Source of the DNA: Henckelia pumila
Lineage: Eukaryota; Streptophyta; Magnoliopsida; Lamiales; Gesneriaceae
Assembly: GCF_033568475.1 (NCBI RefSeq)
Contig: NC_133122.1
Location: forward strand, 16,310,763 to 16,374,762
Direction: 5' to 3'
DNA: 64,000 nt
Shown: one piece after another, positions 23,608 through 37,205 of the stretch
Layout of the letters: the number at the start of each line of letters is the position of its first letter
How positions within the stretch are numbered: the first letter of the stretch is position 1
Program-made: the position numbers and the translations under genes
Notes under the pieces: generated by a model
The model's input: only the letters and a program-made list of their open reading frames with translations
Database searches by the model: none
Told to the model about the DNA's origin: nothing

Positions 23608-23902
23608 CCCTAATATGCAAGTGATCAAATCTATGTATGCATATAACTTCTATTAGATTTTTTTCCCCCCAAAAAAATAAGTGCAGCCGTTGATTGCAAT
23701 CTCAAATCCAAGCCATACACATTCTGAACAAACAAAATTAATTTTCACAAAATGCAAAGTCACAGGTAATATACGAGATCTTCAAGTTTTTACACTTTCT
23801 ATCATTTATTGAATGGGCAATTACAAGAAAGCTCAGCTAAGGCCAAGTTCTATTGTCCCTGGCCTAACATTGCATCCTGAAAAGGGAAAATCCTACTCCA
23901 TT

Positions 23903-26900
23903 CTAGTCAAATGGTTCTATTCGGGGGTCATGCTCGCTCGCCATCATCATCCCGGTGCAAAGGCATGTCGGGCACATCACCTAACAGGTACAACAAATCA
24001 GTAAATTTAATGTTAAGATAATACGTGTGCTCTGGTTCGAGCATGTAATCACGAAAACAGATAATTCGGAGGTTGATGATTGACGAAGCATGTGAAAGAA
24101 GTAGTTTCCAACATTTTCAAGAAAACAAGCGAGTGGAACAAAAGAACGAAGATCCAGAAACGGTACTCTGTGTTTAAATCAACACACCAACTGTGATAAA
24201 TTAGCACCTGAAGCTGTTTTCTAGACTGCATGGTGTTTACAACCAAGTAACATACCTTTCCTGCCCCAGAGCAATTTGGACACCTTGCAGTCGTTGGCGC
24301 ACGCAAGGGCCCGTTAGAAGCACTTGTTATTATAGGTTCGGTGGACAAACATAACCCACTCGCAGAACAACGGGCACATGCCAAGTATCCTGTCCACATA
24401 ACCAAACAGTAAGGTTGCAAAAGATTAGTCGAGAAAATGACTACGAGTCATAGACAACAACAATCACTGTTTTATGGGAGGCTCTAGCTGCATTCACTAT
24501 TAATAGTTTCTGGATTCAAGCAAGAGTGGATGGTAAGGCACGCCACCAACCGCAGATTAAACTTTACAGTTTATAAAGATATTCTGGAAATTTTGTTGTA
24601 ATTTATGTAGTCTTAGGATGCTAACACACACACATATAGTGTCTTTTGTAGTTGTATCATTAAAAAGTAAACCAACTTTCTTGGTTGCAGTGAGTTTTCC
24701 TTTGATCTGGAAGGTGGTTTCCACGTAAAATATCAGATCTTCGTGTATTATTTGTAATTCAGTTTTTTTGCCTAACTACTATCTATATTGGCACCTATAT
24801 GCATATTGGTTTTAAAATTCAAACACAAACACGTACCAGTTCCATGGCAATACTTGCATCGTTGCTTCTCTTGTCGCTCGACGTTGTTGATTTCTAGGAG
24901 CATCAATGCTGAAATAACTCCCACTGCCCCTCCTGAAAACGAGGCGACGATAGGATCCACCTGACTGAAACAAAATTATGAAGTAATTATAATTCCATTG
25001 TGTTATCTATTCAAGCTAAACATAATAAAAATTGGTAGATTATGGTCATCTTCGTCAACAAACAGGGATGAGAAAAAAAACAGAATTTTCGGTATACCGA
25101 GATTACAGTAACCACCGAATTTTTGGTACGGTAACGGTATGAAAATTTCAGTATATACCGGAATACCGAAATACATAAATAATATATAAAAATTTGAAAA
25201 TATATAATACTTCTAAATAATAAATTTTAATAAATAAAAGGTTTTTTGGGTATAAAAGCGGCATATACAGTACCGAAACCTCAGTATGCCGTAAAATTTT
25301 GGTATAATCGGTACGCTAGTTATAATGTACCGAAAATTTCGGTATACTGAAAATCGGTAAACCAAAAGTTTCGGTATAAAATTTTCTGATACCGTAATTT
25401 TCGGTACGGTCTACGATTTTCGATACGGGACGGTATAAGATTTTCGATACGATACGGTATACCACCCCTATGACAACAAATGACTGGTAAATCTAAAGTT
25501 TTGTTTATGTATACCTTAATTGCATAGGCAAATGCATGCTCCGAATGAAATCTTCATATGAGGTACCTCCTAAACCCAACTTCAACTCAAGCTGTCACAT
25601 GAAAAGGGATTAATGATCTAATTAATCTCACATTAATCTGACATTATAACAACTGAACTGAAACTCAATAATTCATAGTGTCAGCTATCATCACATACTG
25701 AGCAGAAACTGATTAGAACTAAAAATACTTCACAAGATTAGGTGCTCACAGTCGGAGCTATCATCACATACTGAGCAGAAACTGGTTAGAACTAAAAACA
25801 CTTCACAAGATTAGGTGCTCACAGTCGGTGCAACCAAGCCGCCAAAAACAAGAATTCCGGATATAAATGAGAAGCTTGTCAAATATAGTTGCTTCAGGGT
25901 CTTCGGAGTCTGCTTAGAAAGTGAAGCATAAGTCAGTTAACTCGTTTCCCCAAAGAAAACAATGAAAGCATTCCTCGCATTTCAAGAAAGATCATTAATA
26001 ATGAAGATACCGACGTATTTGGAAAAGAGGCATATCAAATTATTAAACAATCAGAGAAGACACAGTGAACAATTGTAAAGGTCAAGCAAAATAAAGATGG
26101 TATTCTACAACGGCGGAACTGGCATTTGTTTTAAAACTTTCAACACTAAAAATGTAATAAGTTCCAATTGGAAATCATATAGTGAACTAGTAAATGAAAG
26201 CATGGGAATCAACAATGATTGTTCAATGTTACATTTGGTAATAAGAATAATCCACAAGATCAACGGGGGTTCTGAAATTACCACATGGGGAAGAAAGGGG
26301 ATAGATGATGGAATCTCCGGCATCTCATTTTCATCTACACGGCTCTCATCGACACCTTTCCTGTTCTTGATACGCTGCTGTATTCTTAGCCTCCGCACCT
26401 TCAAAAAATGCATTTCTGGATGTTATATTCGGAATGTGATGGATATGGCTTTTGTTTTAGAAGTGGACATTTTTAACCATAGATATCATGTAATTGATGA
26501 CACGTGACATAAAATCAGATTTTTAATGATCTATGACATTTAAAATTTTCAAAATGTAATAAATTCAGCTATATTATATCATAGTTTAATAAGAGACTAT
26601 GGAGTATTTTTTATAAATGATGAATAGTTGAATTACAAAGCAATGATTGTGCAGAAAATATGAACACACTAGGAAAAATATTTTTGGGGAGTGTACCGGA
26701 GAATATGACCTATGTTTGGCTTTTCCAAATATCAAACATGTTGGGAATTTTTCTGTAAACAACTAATGTGTTTCGTATTGGCGCACAAAAGTTCAAAATA
26801 AAGCCTTCTTTCCCATGTTCTGACATCTAATAATGAAAAATAAGCTCACTTCTTCCATAAGGAGGAAAATTTTATTGCGTCTGCTTCGAATGTTGTCTTC

Positions 26901-27972
26901 AATTTCCTGTAGCTGCATCTGCACAAAGTCTTGAACAGTCTCTGGTCCTTCAATAATGCAGAAATTGCTGCAAACAAGTAAATTGGTACAACATTAATAT
27001 GACCAAATGCTGATGCAGACTTCCGATTCAATTTTATATTAGTTCACTTCAAACACATTAACAAATGTACTTTGGGACTGCAATTTAATGTTCAATGAGG
27101 AAGAGGAATTCGATACGATGTATTAGCCCCTCATGAACCTGGTATTAGCCGACTTTAACGACAATACATAATCTTTACATGTGGTTCCTTTAGATATGAC
27201 AGGTCTTATTCGGTATTATAGAGGCCAAACCAACTATACATAACCAATAAAATCATGAAACAATATTTCAAAAAGAAAAAAAAAAGATTTTGCTAATCAC
27301 AATTCATCTTTTAATACAAAGATATGGCCCGAAATGCAAATAACCAACCAAAAAAATTTAGGAAAAAAGGAAACTTGAAAACTGATATTGTACAGGAGAA
27401 GTAGAACCACTTAATGACAACATATCATTTTCAACAACAGACGAAATTTCTGAGCATAACAACGACAATCAACTGCACATTTACACGTGATTTGAACAAT
27501 AACCTATATAAACTTGAATTCATTCAGCACCAGCAAGTTCAATTCATACTAGAAAATCATCGCCTACCTCCAGGTGGATCAAGAATTCTGATAAGGCACA
27601 ACCTAATACTTGCTACATTCACAGCAAAATGCAATCCAAAATCTTGAATTTTCAAACGGAAATCAAGAAAGAAGACAAAACACTCCCCAAGAAAGAGCGA
27701 ACAACAAAATATGGAAATACACAGAACAAGCTTTAAAAAGGTGGGAACTTTTCAAGAACCAACCTAACACGGCTGTCTTCCGAACGGATTTCGGAATCAT
27801 CAGCGTCATTGGAAGATGATAAACAACGAATCTGATTTCTGTTGGGACTTGATATGTTCCTCAAGAAACAGAGTCGATTTGGGTTCGCGCTACTTCGGGA
27901 GGACACGAGAATTTTGGAGGAGTCTGATGTGGGGAGCGATGAAAGGGGAGAACACAAAGAGAAAGTAGCCAT
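23903..27972 (-). CDS. ORANGE / ORANGE-LIKE protein (DnaJ-type zinc finger, plastid)
   Basis: OR proteins bind and stabilise phytoene synthase in plastids and promote carotenoid accumulation. Eight minus-strand exons (27764-27972, 26850-26967, 26282-26398, 25823-25909, 25515-25591, 24837-24964, 24256-24389, 23903-23980) give 315 residues, matching the family. The N-terminus is Ser/Arg-rich, a probable transit peptide. Conserved FCIIEGPETVQDF, DNIRSRRNKIFLLMEE, two membrane segments (around TSFSFISGILVFGGL and SGGAVGVISALML) and four Cys-rich repeats (CKYCHGTG, CARCSASG, CPNCSGAG, CPTCLCTG) are present. The arginine region altered in the 'golden' alleles is unchanged here. SSIPFLPHVTPKTLKQLY looks closer to the OR-LIKE paralog than to OR itself. 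Confidence 0.93.
25063..25470. mobile_element. hAT-like MITE in OR-like intron 5
   Basis: The ends CAGGGATG and, reversed, TAGGGGTGGTATACCG fit hAT termini. The interior is built of ttcggtata/tataccga repeats on both strands. It lies in the intron between exons at 25515 and 24964. The flanking duplication is ambiguous. Confidence 0.6.
25683..25828. repeat. 73-bp tandem duplication covering the end of an OR-like exon
   Basis: Two copies (25683-25755 and 25756-25828) differ at only two positions. The copy nearer the exon includes the last six coding bases of exon 4 and its GT donor (25821-25822). The second copy therefore carries a duplicate donor about 73 bp downstream in the intron. Confidence 0.9.
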
Positions 27973-28970
27973 ATCTCCCCTATGTTGAGCTGCTGTTCAT
28001 CCAGCACTTACTTTGGGTATTCTTGTCTGTATGAGAATCGAATCGTCTGCAGAATCTTGGGTTCCAGGCTTCTAAAAAATCCAGAATTTGATTTTTTTTT
28101 TATTTTTTTTTTTAAACGTGGAAACCGGTTGTCCCTATTTTTCAATGCGCTGCATAAACTCTTAGCAATAACCTGCAAAAATAAGCTAATCAGAATAGAC
28201 CGATTAAAAAAAATAAACTTGACAAACTAATTCAAAAAATGTTGGCACGACTTATAATTTAATAAAAAATTAAAATTACTATTGTTAACTTATACACACA
28301 ACAAATTAATTGATGACACCAACGCTCTAGGCATAATGGTGTAGATGTAACATAATAAATAAAATATTACATGCGTAAATTTTTTTTGGAAAAGATAGGA
28401 AACAAAGAAGTATAGGAACTGGAAATAAAATTATTAGTTGTTTCTATAATTTTTAAATCGGAGATGTATAGATGATATGATTTTGATTTTGACGCATTTG
28501 CACATTAATTAACAATATAAAGGAATAAATATTTTTATAAATCAGATATGTAACTTGAAGTTGGTATAACATTGATTAAACAATAGAAATGAACGAGCAT
28601 TTTTTTATAAGCTTATATATATAATTTATCGTTAGTATCGTATTAACGAAACAAATCAATTAGCATAAGTGTCGTAAGCATTATATTGATTATGGTTATC
28701 AATAAAGAATAAGGAAGAGTAATTTTATTGATAATATAAATAATACTAAATTATGTGAAATAAAATAGTAATAATTTTTTGGGTAAATTTTCCATGTATA
28801 GGTTTTATCCCAGGAAAAACGTATCTATCTTTTTAAAAAGTAATCAAACTAATTAAATATATTCCAATGAAGAAATGGTTTTACTGTTTCTTGTTTATTC
28901 GTATTCGTTGCAAACAATATTAAAAGTTTTATTATTTTCAAATTAATAATATATATATATATATATATAT

Positions 28971-29131
28971 AGAGGAATACTCAGTTGTCCAACCATATTT
29001 TCCCACTTGGTTCGCGACCACTAAAACCCGGTAGTTGGTTTTAGTGGTTTTTGTTTTTTGTTTTTTGTTTTTTTTTATCACTAATGTCACGGATCAAGTG
29101 GAAAAACATGGTTGAACAGCTGAAAATTCTT
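28971..29131. mobile_element. MITE with about 35-bp inverted ends in a TA repeat
   Basis: The left end (gttgtccaaccatattttcc) pairs with the reverse of the right end (ctgttcaaccatgtttttcc), both running into cacttg. It sits within TATATA sequence on both sides, consistent with a TA target as in Stowaway-type elements. Confidence 0.7.
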
Positions 29132-29276
29132 ATATATATATATTATCAAAAGTATTAGATTATCTGACCAAGTCAGTACTTTAAAAGATCGATACAATAT
29201 TATATAATAATAAAAATAGAATAAAATGATTAAGGCGTGACTTTTTATTTTAAACATCGATTTACTAAATCACTTA

Positions 29277-30080
29277 GGGCATGATTGGTACGTTAGAATG
29301 AAATAAGGAAGGAATGGAATCAACTTTGGAATGAAATGACAACACGAATGAAATAATACTTTTATTCCATTCCAATGATTGATATTGAAAAAAATGAAAT
29401 GCAATGAAATGTAATTATTTTAATAATCAAATATTTTTAACCAAAAGGAAAATAATAATAACTACTCCTATGTTATTATTATTAATATTATTACTATTAT
29501 TAAATATTAAATTAATAATATTATAAAATTATTTTATTTTATTTCATTTATCTTATATATTAATCGGAATATTTTTTAAAATAATAATATTTTTAAGATA
29601 ATAAAAAAATAATTATTATAATAATTAAAATTCAAAATATAATAATAATTATTAGTATTAGTTAAATAATAAAATAATATAATATATAATAATAATAATA
29701 ATAATAATAAATATTAATTTTTTAAACTAATTTTTATTAAATAATAATATCGATAGATAAATATATAATAAATCATATTAATAATGATGATATATACATA
29801 ATAATAATTATTTATATATAATAGTAAAATAATTATATAATAATTTGTTGTTTTATATATAAATAATATTAAATATTATTGTTATTCTTATATAAGGCTA
29901 GATTTATAAGAATAAACTAAATATAGAAAAAATTTCTCACAAAAATAAAAAAAGAAAGTGGGAATGGTCATTCCCATTCCCATGAACATGGGAATAGCCA
30001 TTCCCATTCTTATGTTCATACCAAACATAGATATGAAAATGAGATGGAAATGCTCATTCATTTTCATACCAATCATGCCT
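29277..30080. mobile_element. PIF/Harbinger (Tourist-like) non-autonomous element
   Basis: GGGCATGATTGGTA at the left matches the reverse of the right end (AGGCATGATTGGTA) at 13 of 14 bases. TTA is duplicated on both sides (29274-29276 and 30081-30083), the target preference of this superfamily. The 804-bp interior is AT-rich with (AAT)n and a short g(g/a)aatg(g/a) repeat region near the right end. No transposase is seen. Confidence 0.8.
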
Positions 30081-30670
30081 TTAGTTAGCTAATATAAAAA
30101 TCTCGTTGGCCTTGGCATTAGACCACTATCTATGCATGTAAATTTTTATTAAGATAGTGTGATAGTCAAGTACATTAAATAACACCACCACTTATTAAAA
30201 TAGAAATCAAGTTATTATTCTCTTCAAAAAAAAGAAAAAAAGAAATCAAGTTGTTAAATTATTAAAGAAGATCACCACTATCTAGATATGCAATGTGCGT
30301 GTTTGGATACGACTAGATTCGATAATAGCTCAAGTGTCTTTTGTTAAAGAAAAAAAAATTGTGAGATGATAAGATTCAATCAGAACTCCATGCTCAATAT
30401 TCGGTTTTTCTCTGGCACAATTATTTTTCCAAAAATAAATAGCAACAAAAATGTTTAATCCACTAATTTGATCTTTTAGATACAAGATAAAAAAAAAGGG
30501 TTTTCGGATTTCCATTTAGCCTTGGGTCTGTACAGTAACAACCTGAAAACCTACACATGGTGGCAATAAAACAGCCGAAAAATCATCCACCCGCTGATAC
30601 AAGCCAGTCTCCAGCTCGTCTTTGAAGTGAACACTTTTCTATCACAATCCAGGATTTAACATTAGGAAGA

Positions 30671-33600
30671 CTAGAGAGATTCGAGCTTGGGCAGAAGGCT
30701 TCGCCAGCCATCAGCGATACCATTAGCCAGGCTTGCCTGACCCTTGGCAAACTCATGAAATGCCAGACCCATGTCTAAGGTTTTCTGTTCTTGAAACTGA
30801 ACAATCTCATCGTTCATCGTCCTCACAATTCTCTCGAATTTTCGTGTTGCCTCTACGCCATCAGCTTTCAGCTGCATCACAGAGCTGAATATAAGCTATA
30901 CAGCATAGAGTCTAGAAAGAAACAAGAAAATCACAGAGAGATATCACCAACCTGCTCGTATTCATGCTCTGCTTCCATCAATTTCTCCGATCTTGTTAGT
31001 CTGAGCTTGTTCCTGCACACCAAATATTCAAACATACACGATAGATACAGATTGATAATAAATAAAGTGTCATTAATACTGAAAGGATGAAACAAACACA
31101 ACCCATTTCTACAAAACAAAAATGAATAAAATTCACTAAAACTCTACAACTCAGATGTACTTCAATAATAATAATCAAATAATTGTAAAATAATGTTGAA
31201 TCTAGAATTTAAGCGAATGAATTTGACCACTTAATATGGAGAATATTAAATGGTACCATCATGATGAATTTGGAGAACATAAAATAGTCTGGGAAAGGAT
31301 TCAATTTCCTCTTGTTAGTCATGAGATGAAAAAAGGGTGTTGACCGAGATTTTTGTGGCCATACTCCACGGTAAAAACTAAAAACAAGAAAAAGTGTTTA
31401 AATTAACAAATAAAGTTAATAAGAGTAAAATAAAGTAAAAAATGAATGTACGTATTGGTTAAAAAAGGGAAAAAAATTCAGCTATATTTGACATCAATCA
31501 AGCGACTTAAAATGTTTGGACCAAGTAGAAGCAAATACTTTCTATTGATATATGAAACAAACGGCTTTCTGGTACGATATCATAATTCAAGGGCCTGTCA
31601 CATAAAAGGAATAGGTAAAACACAGATTCAGGGACCATACATATCTATTTCCTTGAACTTGATTGCATCAGCTAGTTCACAATGGTGCCGGAAAGCATTT
31701 GCTCTCTCTGTCATAGTTGCCTGTCCCAGGAGTACGAGAGCCAATTTCAATAACAAACCAAATTTAAAGTTAATCATACCAATGACATGTTATACATAAA
31801 ATGTTATTATTTACTTCAAAGAGCTCGATGAAAAGTACTTGATGCACATTGCAAATGCCATGAATAATAAGGTTACTTCTAGAAATAGTAAGCACCTCCT
31901 TATTCCATCCTCTCATTTTCCAAGGAATTTTATAGCTAACGATTACAATAAAGTTTCAAAGAAAAAAAAAGCTTATAACATACTGTACTTGCATTCCATC
32001 ACCGATAAAAAGAAAAAAAAAATATTAAAAGTAGAGAAGACCAAGAAGTCACCTTTATAGACTGCACTGCTCGAACATAATCTTTTAAAGGTTCTTCAAA
32101 ATTCATCAAGAGATGCTGAGCCTAATAACAGAACCAAATAAGCACGTCAGTGAGAAATCCATCAATATAGAGCATTTCCTAAATACAAGAAATATTACGA
32201 CAAATTAGACCAAACCTCTCTCTGCAGCTTAATCGATAATGTCTCTGATTTTGCGCCGAGTTCAGAAAATGCTTTACCAAGCCCATTTCCTTCGCAGTCT
32301 CCTAGTAACTTGAATGCCTTGCCGAAATCAGACAAGGACTGTCCCAACTCTGCAATAATACACAAGCTTTCCATCACATGGACTAAACCACCAAATAACC
32401 GAGCATTCAAAATCTGGTCTAACAAACATTAAAACCTCTATGCCTCTTTACTAGACGGTATGCATGCTTTTGGGCCTCAGCTAACTGGTCTTCAAGCTGA
32501 AATATATAATTCTTCAATTTTTCATACTCTGGATTAGATTCTTCAACTGGTTTCTCCTTTCCAAGTACAACATCACTCACTTTAGACTGTACATCCTGTC
32601 AAAATTGAAAAAGGTGACCACTGTCAAGCAAAACCACTTTTGCCCTTGGCCAACACAGTACCATCCATGGGGCTGGAGACTAATAATGCTTGTCAATCTG
32701 GACAGGAGCAGCATAAAACCTTAAAATCTTCTAGATATGGACCAGACAACCAAGATCCAGATAGAAACATCATAGATTCATAATGCAATCAGCCAATCAA
32801 CTAAAAGGCCCTTCAGTAGGTAAAAACACGTGACAACAAAAAACATTATCCGTTCTTCTCCAAGATGGAAACATTGAAGAAAATGACAGAAAAATAAACA
32901 TATTAAGATTTTAGTTATTATCAAACCAAAACCACATGAAGAATTGCAATGAAGGAAGCTAAAATCTCTGCACAAAATAAGATCACGTAACTCGAAATGC
33001 CATCCTTTTCTGTCTAGTTGCTCCAACTATGCTTAAATTCAAGTTTTATTGTTTAAACAAAGTACCTTGAAAATTTGCATAAAATCTGTTGGTTTCTTCT
33101 TAAAAATGCCGGTTTCCTGGGATCTTGCTCTTTCCATAGTCTGCAGATAAACAAAAGTGACAGTACACAATCAGAATCTCAGATGACCAATCATAATGCA
33201 TTATTAGACGAAAAAGACAACCTTGGATATCCCCAAGACATGACCATATTTCAAGAAATTGATTCTCTCAGATGTAGCAACCACAAATTCAGATTTCCAA
33301 TTCTATCTTAGTTCATATTAAAAGAAAGTTCCACTAAATCAAGTAACCTGTTCATCTGCCTGTAAAAAGATTCTTAAATCCTCACTCTGCTGAAGCTCAC
33401 GATGTGCTGCTATCCGGTTGACAAACACGTCTAGCGCTTGACGTCTCATTTCAATGAACTCTGCACTAAATCTGAACTTCTCTGCGTGCAAGAAACATAT
33501 AATAGAAAAATAAAGTTTCACAATGCTCGCAAATGTGAAAATGCATGCAAAGTTATCACCTATTTATTGGCTACCATAAAAGAGCAAACTGAATCATATA

Positions 33601-35000
33601 AAATAGATATATATACTAATCCTGCAGCACACAATAATATGTTGCATTTATAATCATCAGACTATGGGCAATTTTAACCATAACATTTAGTATGACCAGG
33701 TAAATCAACATTACAGCTTTATAGGCATGAATCAAACAATTTCCAGAATAAAAATTTTGGCTAGTTTATTAAGCAAAGTCCCGTATCGCGAAGAAAGAAG
33801 GTATCACAAGTTGGATATACCATACTCAACAACTGCTGGTAGTGACAAATGAAATGCTTCAATATATTACCTACAGTGCTCTTCTCCGGAAGAGGAGGGA
33901 TAAAGACACCCTTGTACTTTTCAAAAAGGCGGTCTTTTAACCAAACAAAATCACTATATCGTCGAATAACAATTTTCTCATGTCCATCATACTCAGGAAA
34001 ATTTGTCTGCAAATCAAGTTGCCATAATGTTATTTTATCATTGAGGTAAATATGTAACTTCAAACAAGGTATTACGAAATGAGTTGGCGTCACGTTGAAG
34101 ATAAAAAACAAAAAACAGAAGTCTGCTACAAATATACAACTGTTTCACCAAAAAACAAAGGACAAACAGTATGAAAACCTCCACAACACAAATCTTCAGT
34201 TTTAGAAGTAACACTGTAGCTGAGAACTACTATTGGTGTTTATGGAGGACAGGATCAGTAAGCTTTGTGAATTACAAAATAATCAAAAATTGTTGTGCTT
34301 GATGAAAGGGAAGCTGATGAAATGAATACTGGATAATTCATGAGCAGAACTAAAATCTCCCAACCAAAAAACTAACTCTCCAAGATTACAAAATACGGTC
34401 CTCGGTATCAAAACCACGCTCCTTATGTTGGGTTTTAACCTAGGAAAACATCCACAAATTTGTGGTGACTGGTATTATTCCTCTTCATGCTATGTTTATT
34501 GGTTGATTAATTACACGCAACAACGAATAACATAACACTAAATATCCTCTCTATCTACAACAACAACAAAGATCATTAATACAGACTATTAACACGGCTC
34601 AACAAAGTTGAAAAGCCCGACTGAATTGAAGCCCTAATCCACCAATCGAACCAAAGTTTGTTGATTATTATATGTAACATGCACGCGCAAGCTAAACCAT
34701 ACCCAATCTACACATGCAGAAATCAATAATCACTACCTTGGTAATAACTTTGTAGGAGATGTAGGCCTGAACTCCGCTCCCCATTTTAGCTGGATCGGAA
34801 ACCGATACAGTCAAATAAGGACCTGATGGGGATCTGGGGCTAGGCGACATCGAACCCGATCCACTTCCCTGCTGCACGTTTCATCGATTCCACAGGGGAG
34901 AAAAACAAGTTAATTTTCCCGTTAAAAAAACACATCTTGCAGATTTGGACCGGATTGATTAAGATAATGGAAGCATGTTTGCAATTACCGTAGTGATCAT
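30671..35000 (-). CDS. SNX1: Sorting nexin 1 (PX-BAR protein)
   Basis: SNX1 binds phosphoinositides on endosomes and works with the retromer in recycling plasma-membrane proteins. Eleven exons: 34989-35000, 34737-34871, 33871-34006, 33348-33481, 33066-33140, 32436-32595, 32216-32349, 32053-32121, 31641-31720, 30952-31012 and 30671-30871. The product is 398 residues (Arabidopsis SNX1 is about 400). The PX domain spans roughly residues 18-145 and includes RRYSDF and FIPPLPEKS. The helical BAR region follows with LVKRHRELGQSL, MNFEEPLKDYV and FERIVRTMNDEI, ending GWRSLLPKLESL. Only four codons (MITT) lie in exon 1. Exon 2 has a CAGCAG tandem acceptor that could drop one Gln. Confidence 0.93.
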
Positions 35001-35480
35001 GGTTGTTTGGCGAAGAGAATTCAATACGGACGCTAAATTACGCCGGCTACGCGCAGCTTAAGCACTTCTCCGGCCACAAAATGGAGATTGGACGTTAGTT
35101 TAGCAGGAGAGTCTGGTGAGTTACGTCACGAAGAGTACCTCTGTGGTGGCCTCCATGTTACGGAGAAGACTTTAATTTTTGCGAATAGGCCCTCTAACGT
35201 TTTTAGTATTCCACATCGTGCCTGCAGGTAAGAATATACACACATTCATGTGTGTGCTGATAAATATATACACTAATACTCGTAATGCGTATCTTCTATT
35301 GTTCGCTTTTTAACTGAAAATTAAATAATAATAATAATAATCAACAGTGAAATAAAAAAAATGTCATTTTTGTAAATAAATATACATAAAAAGCAAAAAA
35401 ATGTAGTGAAGGCGTTCATTTCTGTGATTACATAGCTATCAATAGGTAAAAAAAACACTGAGATATGTCGGTTTAGTACA

Positions 35481-35622
35481 TGCCGCCTGCAGGGCACTAT
35501 CCTGCGGGTGACGTGTAATCCCGTGATTGGTAAAAAATAATTGGTCTCACGTGGAGCTCACTGATTTTAATCAATCATAAGCCGTCACGTCACCCGCGGG
35601 ACACTACCCTGCGGGTGGCGTC
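35481..35622. mobile_element. GC-rich foldback MITE
   Basis: The left arm (cgcctgcagggcactatcc followed by tgcgggtgacgtg) pairs with the reverse of the right arm (cgccacccgcagggtagtg followed by tcccgcgggtgacgtg). Arms are about 35 bp around an 80-bp centre. It is strikingly GC-rich against its surroundings and carries CACGTCACC/GGTGACGTG on both sides. Confidence 0.75.
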
Positions 35623-35777
35623 GACTCAACCAGATATGTCATACGAACTTAACAAAGTCTCCCTCATGTTTATATAACACTAATAAACATATACAAATGA
35701 TGTGTGCATATAAATTAAATTTTTATCATGTATAACAAACTTTTATCTGAAATATAATAAAAATTGAGTAATTTTAC

Positions 35778-36704
35778 GGGGGTGTATTCAATTCAAAATT
35801 TTAATGACTTTCAGTGACTTTTAAAATGATAGACTTTTATGGAGTTTGACAGATTTTTATTGATTTTTATAGAATGTTATAGAATTGTAAACAGAATTTT
35901 ATGGATTTCTGCAGAGTTTTTGGCAGACTTTCATAGACATATGTTTAATAGATTTTATAACTTGAACAACGTTGAAAATATCGATAGTTAAAATATCTAC
36001 AAACAAATACCAAAGTTTTAAAATTATAGTATTATGGCAAAAATAATATATTTACCTATCATAATATATTTATTTTTCTGTAGTATCATTTAATGTCATT
36101 AATATGAAAATTAGTTGTATAATTTATGTATTAAAATAAAAAATTAATTCCAAAATTCCAACCGGCAAAATTCAAAAAATTGAAATTTTTGTTGTTCTTA
36201 AAAATTTTGAATTTCAAATTATAAAAATTAATTAATCAAAATTTTATAAATATTTTTTAAATGGGCTAAAAATTAGAAAATTTTGAAGAGAAAATGTGTT
36301 TATAGAAATGTGATTTGAATTAGAAAAGATAAAAATATGTAGAAATATTATTTGAAAGAGGAGAGAGAAGAAATGAATAATTAGAAGTTCATTCAAATCT
36401 TGAGGATGAATCAAAGACAAATCTTGACATTTTAGCATTGTACATTATGTTTTTATGTTTGTACTTCAATGATTTTCATGGAGTCATTAAAAATCCATTG
36501 AAAATTTGAATACATCTAGACTTTTATGAAGTTTTTAAAAGTCAATGTTGAATACCACATGACTTTTAAAAACTCCACGGAAGTCTATTTTGGATACCTC
36601 TGGATTTTCGTAGAGTTTATAAAAGTCTAGATTGAATACCTATTGACTTTTAAACTTCACAAGACTCCGTGAAAGTAATTAAATCTCCCACTTTGAATAC
36701 ACCC
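35778..36704. mobile_element. Non-autonomous DNA transposon, about 930 bp
   Basis: The left end GGGGGTGTATTCAA matches the reverse of the right end (GGTGGGTGTATTCAA). Subterminal (g)actttta/taaaagtc repeats occur in both orientations. No coding capacity is seen. The superfamily and target duplication are not resolved. Confidence 0.65.
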
Positions 36705-37079
36705 ACCTTATATTTAATGCTATGTTTTTTTGTTATAAATTTTTTGATTATTTATTTTATTTAAATAAAATTATGGTAGTTATGGGTAAAGTATTTTGGA
36801 GACAAAAAATGATATGGTATAACCTACAAAAAGTAGTTACTATACAAAAAGTAGTTACTATGTAGATCTCCAATTAATTTTAATTTAACGATAAAACAAA
36901 TAACAGAAAAATAAAAAGAAGAATAAGAAAAAAAAAGTGAGATAATAAATTAATAATGCAACAACAATCAATTTGTCACGTGAAACTCACAAAAATATAT
37001 CAAATGAAAATTCCTCTTGACAACTGTTTTACAAGAAAAAACAAGTTTTTCCTCAAAAACAATTCTACTATCGTATATA

Positions 37080-37205
37080 GAGTTTGAATAGTTGAAAAAT
37101 GATAATTAAAATGAGAGTTTGAATAGTTGAAAGATTAAAAATATAGAGTTTGAATAGTTGAAAAATGATAATTAAAATTAGAGTTTGAATAGTTGAAAGG
37201 TTAAA
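37080..37205. repeat. Short tandem repeats of 'gagtttgaatagttgaaa'
   Basis: Four copies of gagtttgaatagttgaaa are arranged as two larger units of about 61 bp. Confidence 0.85.

Larger units (their letters stand above)
27973..30670. other. Intergenic region between OR-like and SNX1
   Basis: This spans the 5' flank of OR-like and the 3' flank of SNX1. No gene is visible. It holds a small MITE at 28971-29131 and a Harbinger-type element at 29277-30080; the rest is AT-rich. Confidence 0.6.

Noticed and set aside
26097-26507. 136-codon plus-strand ORF
   Set aside because: It is a shadow of OR-like exon 3 and the adjoining introns on the opposite strand.
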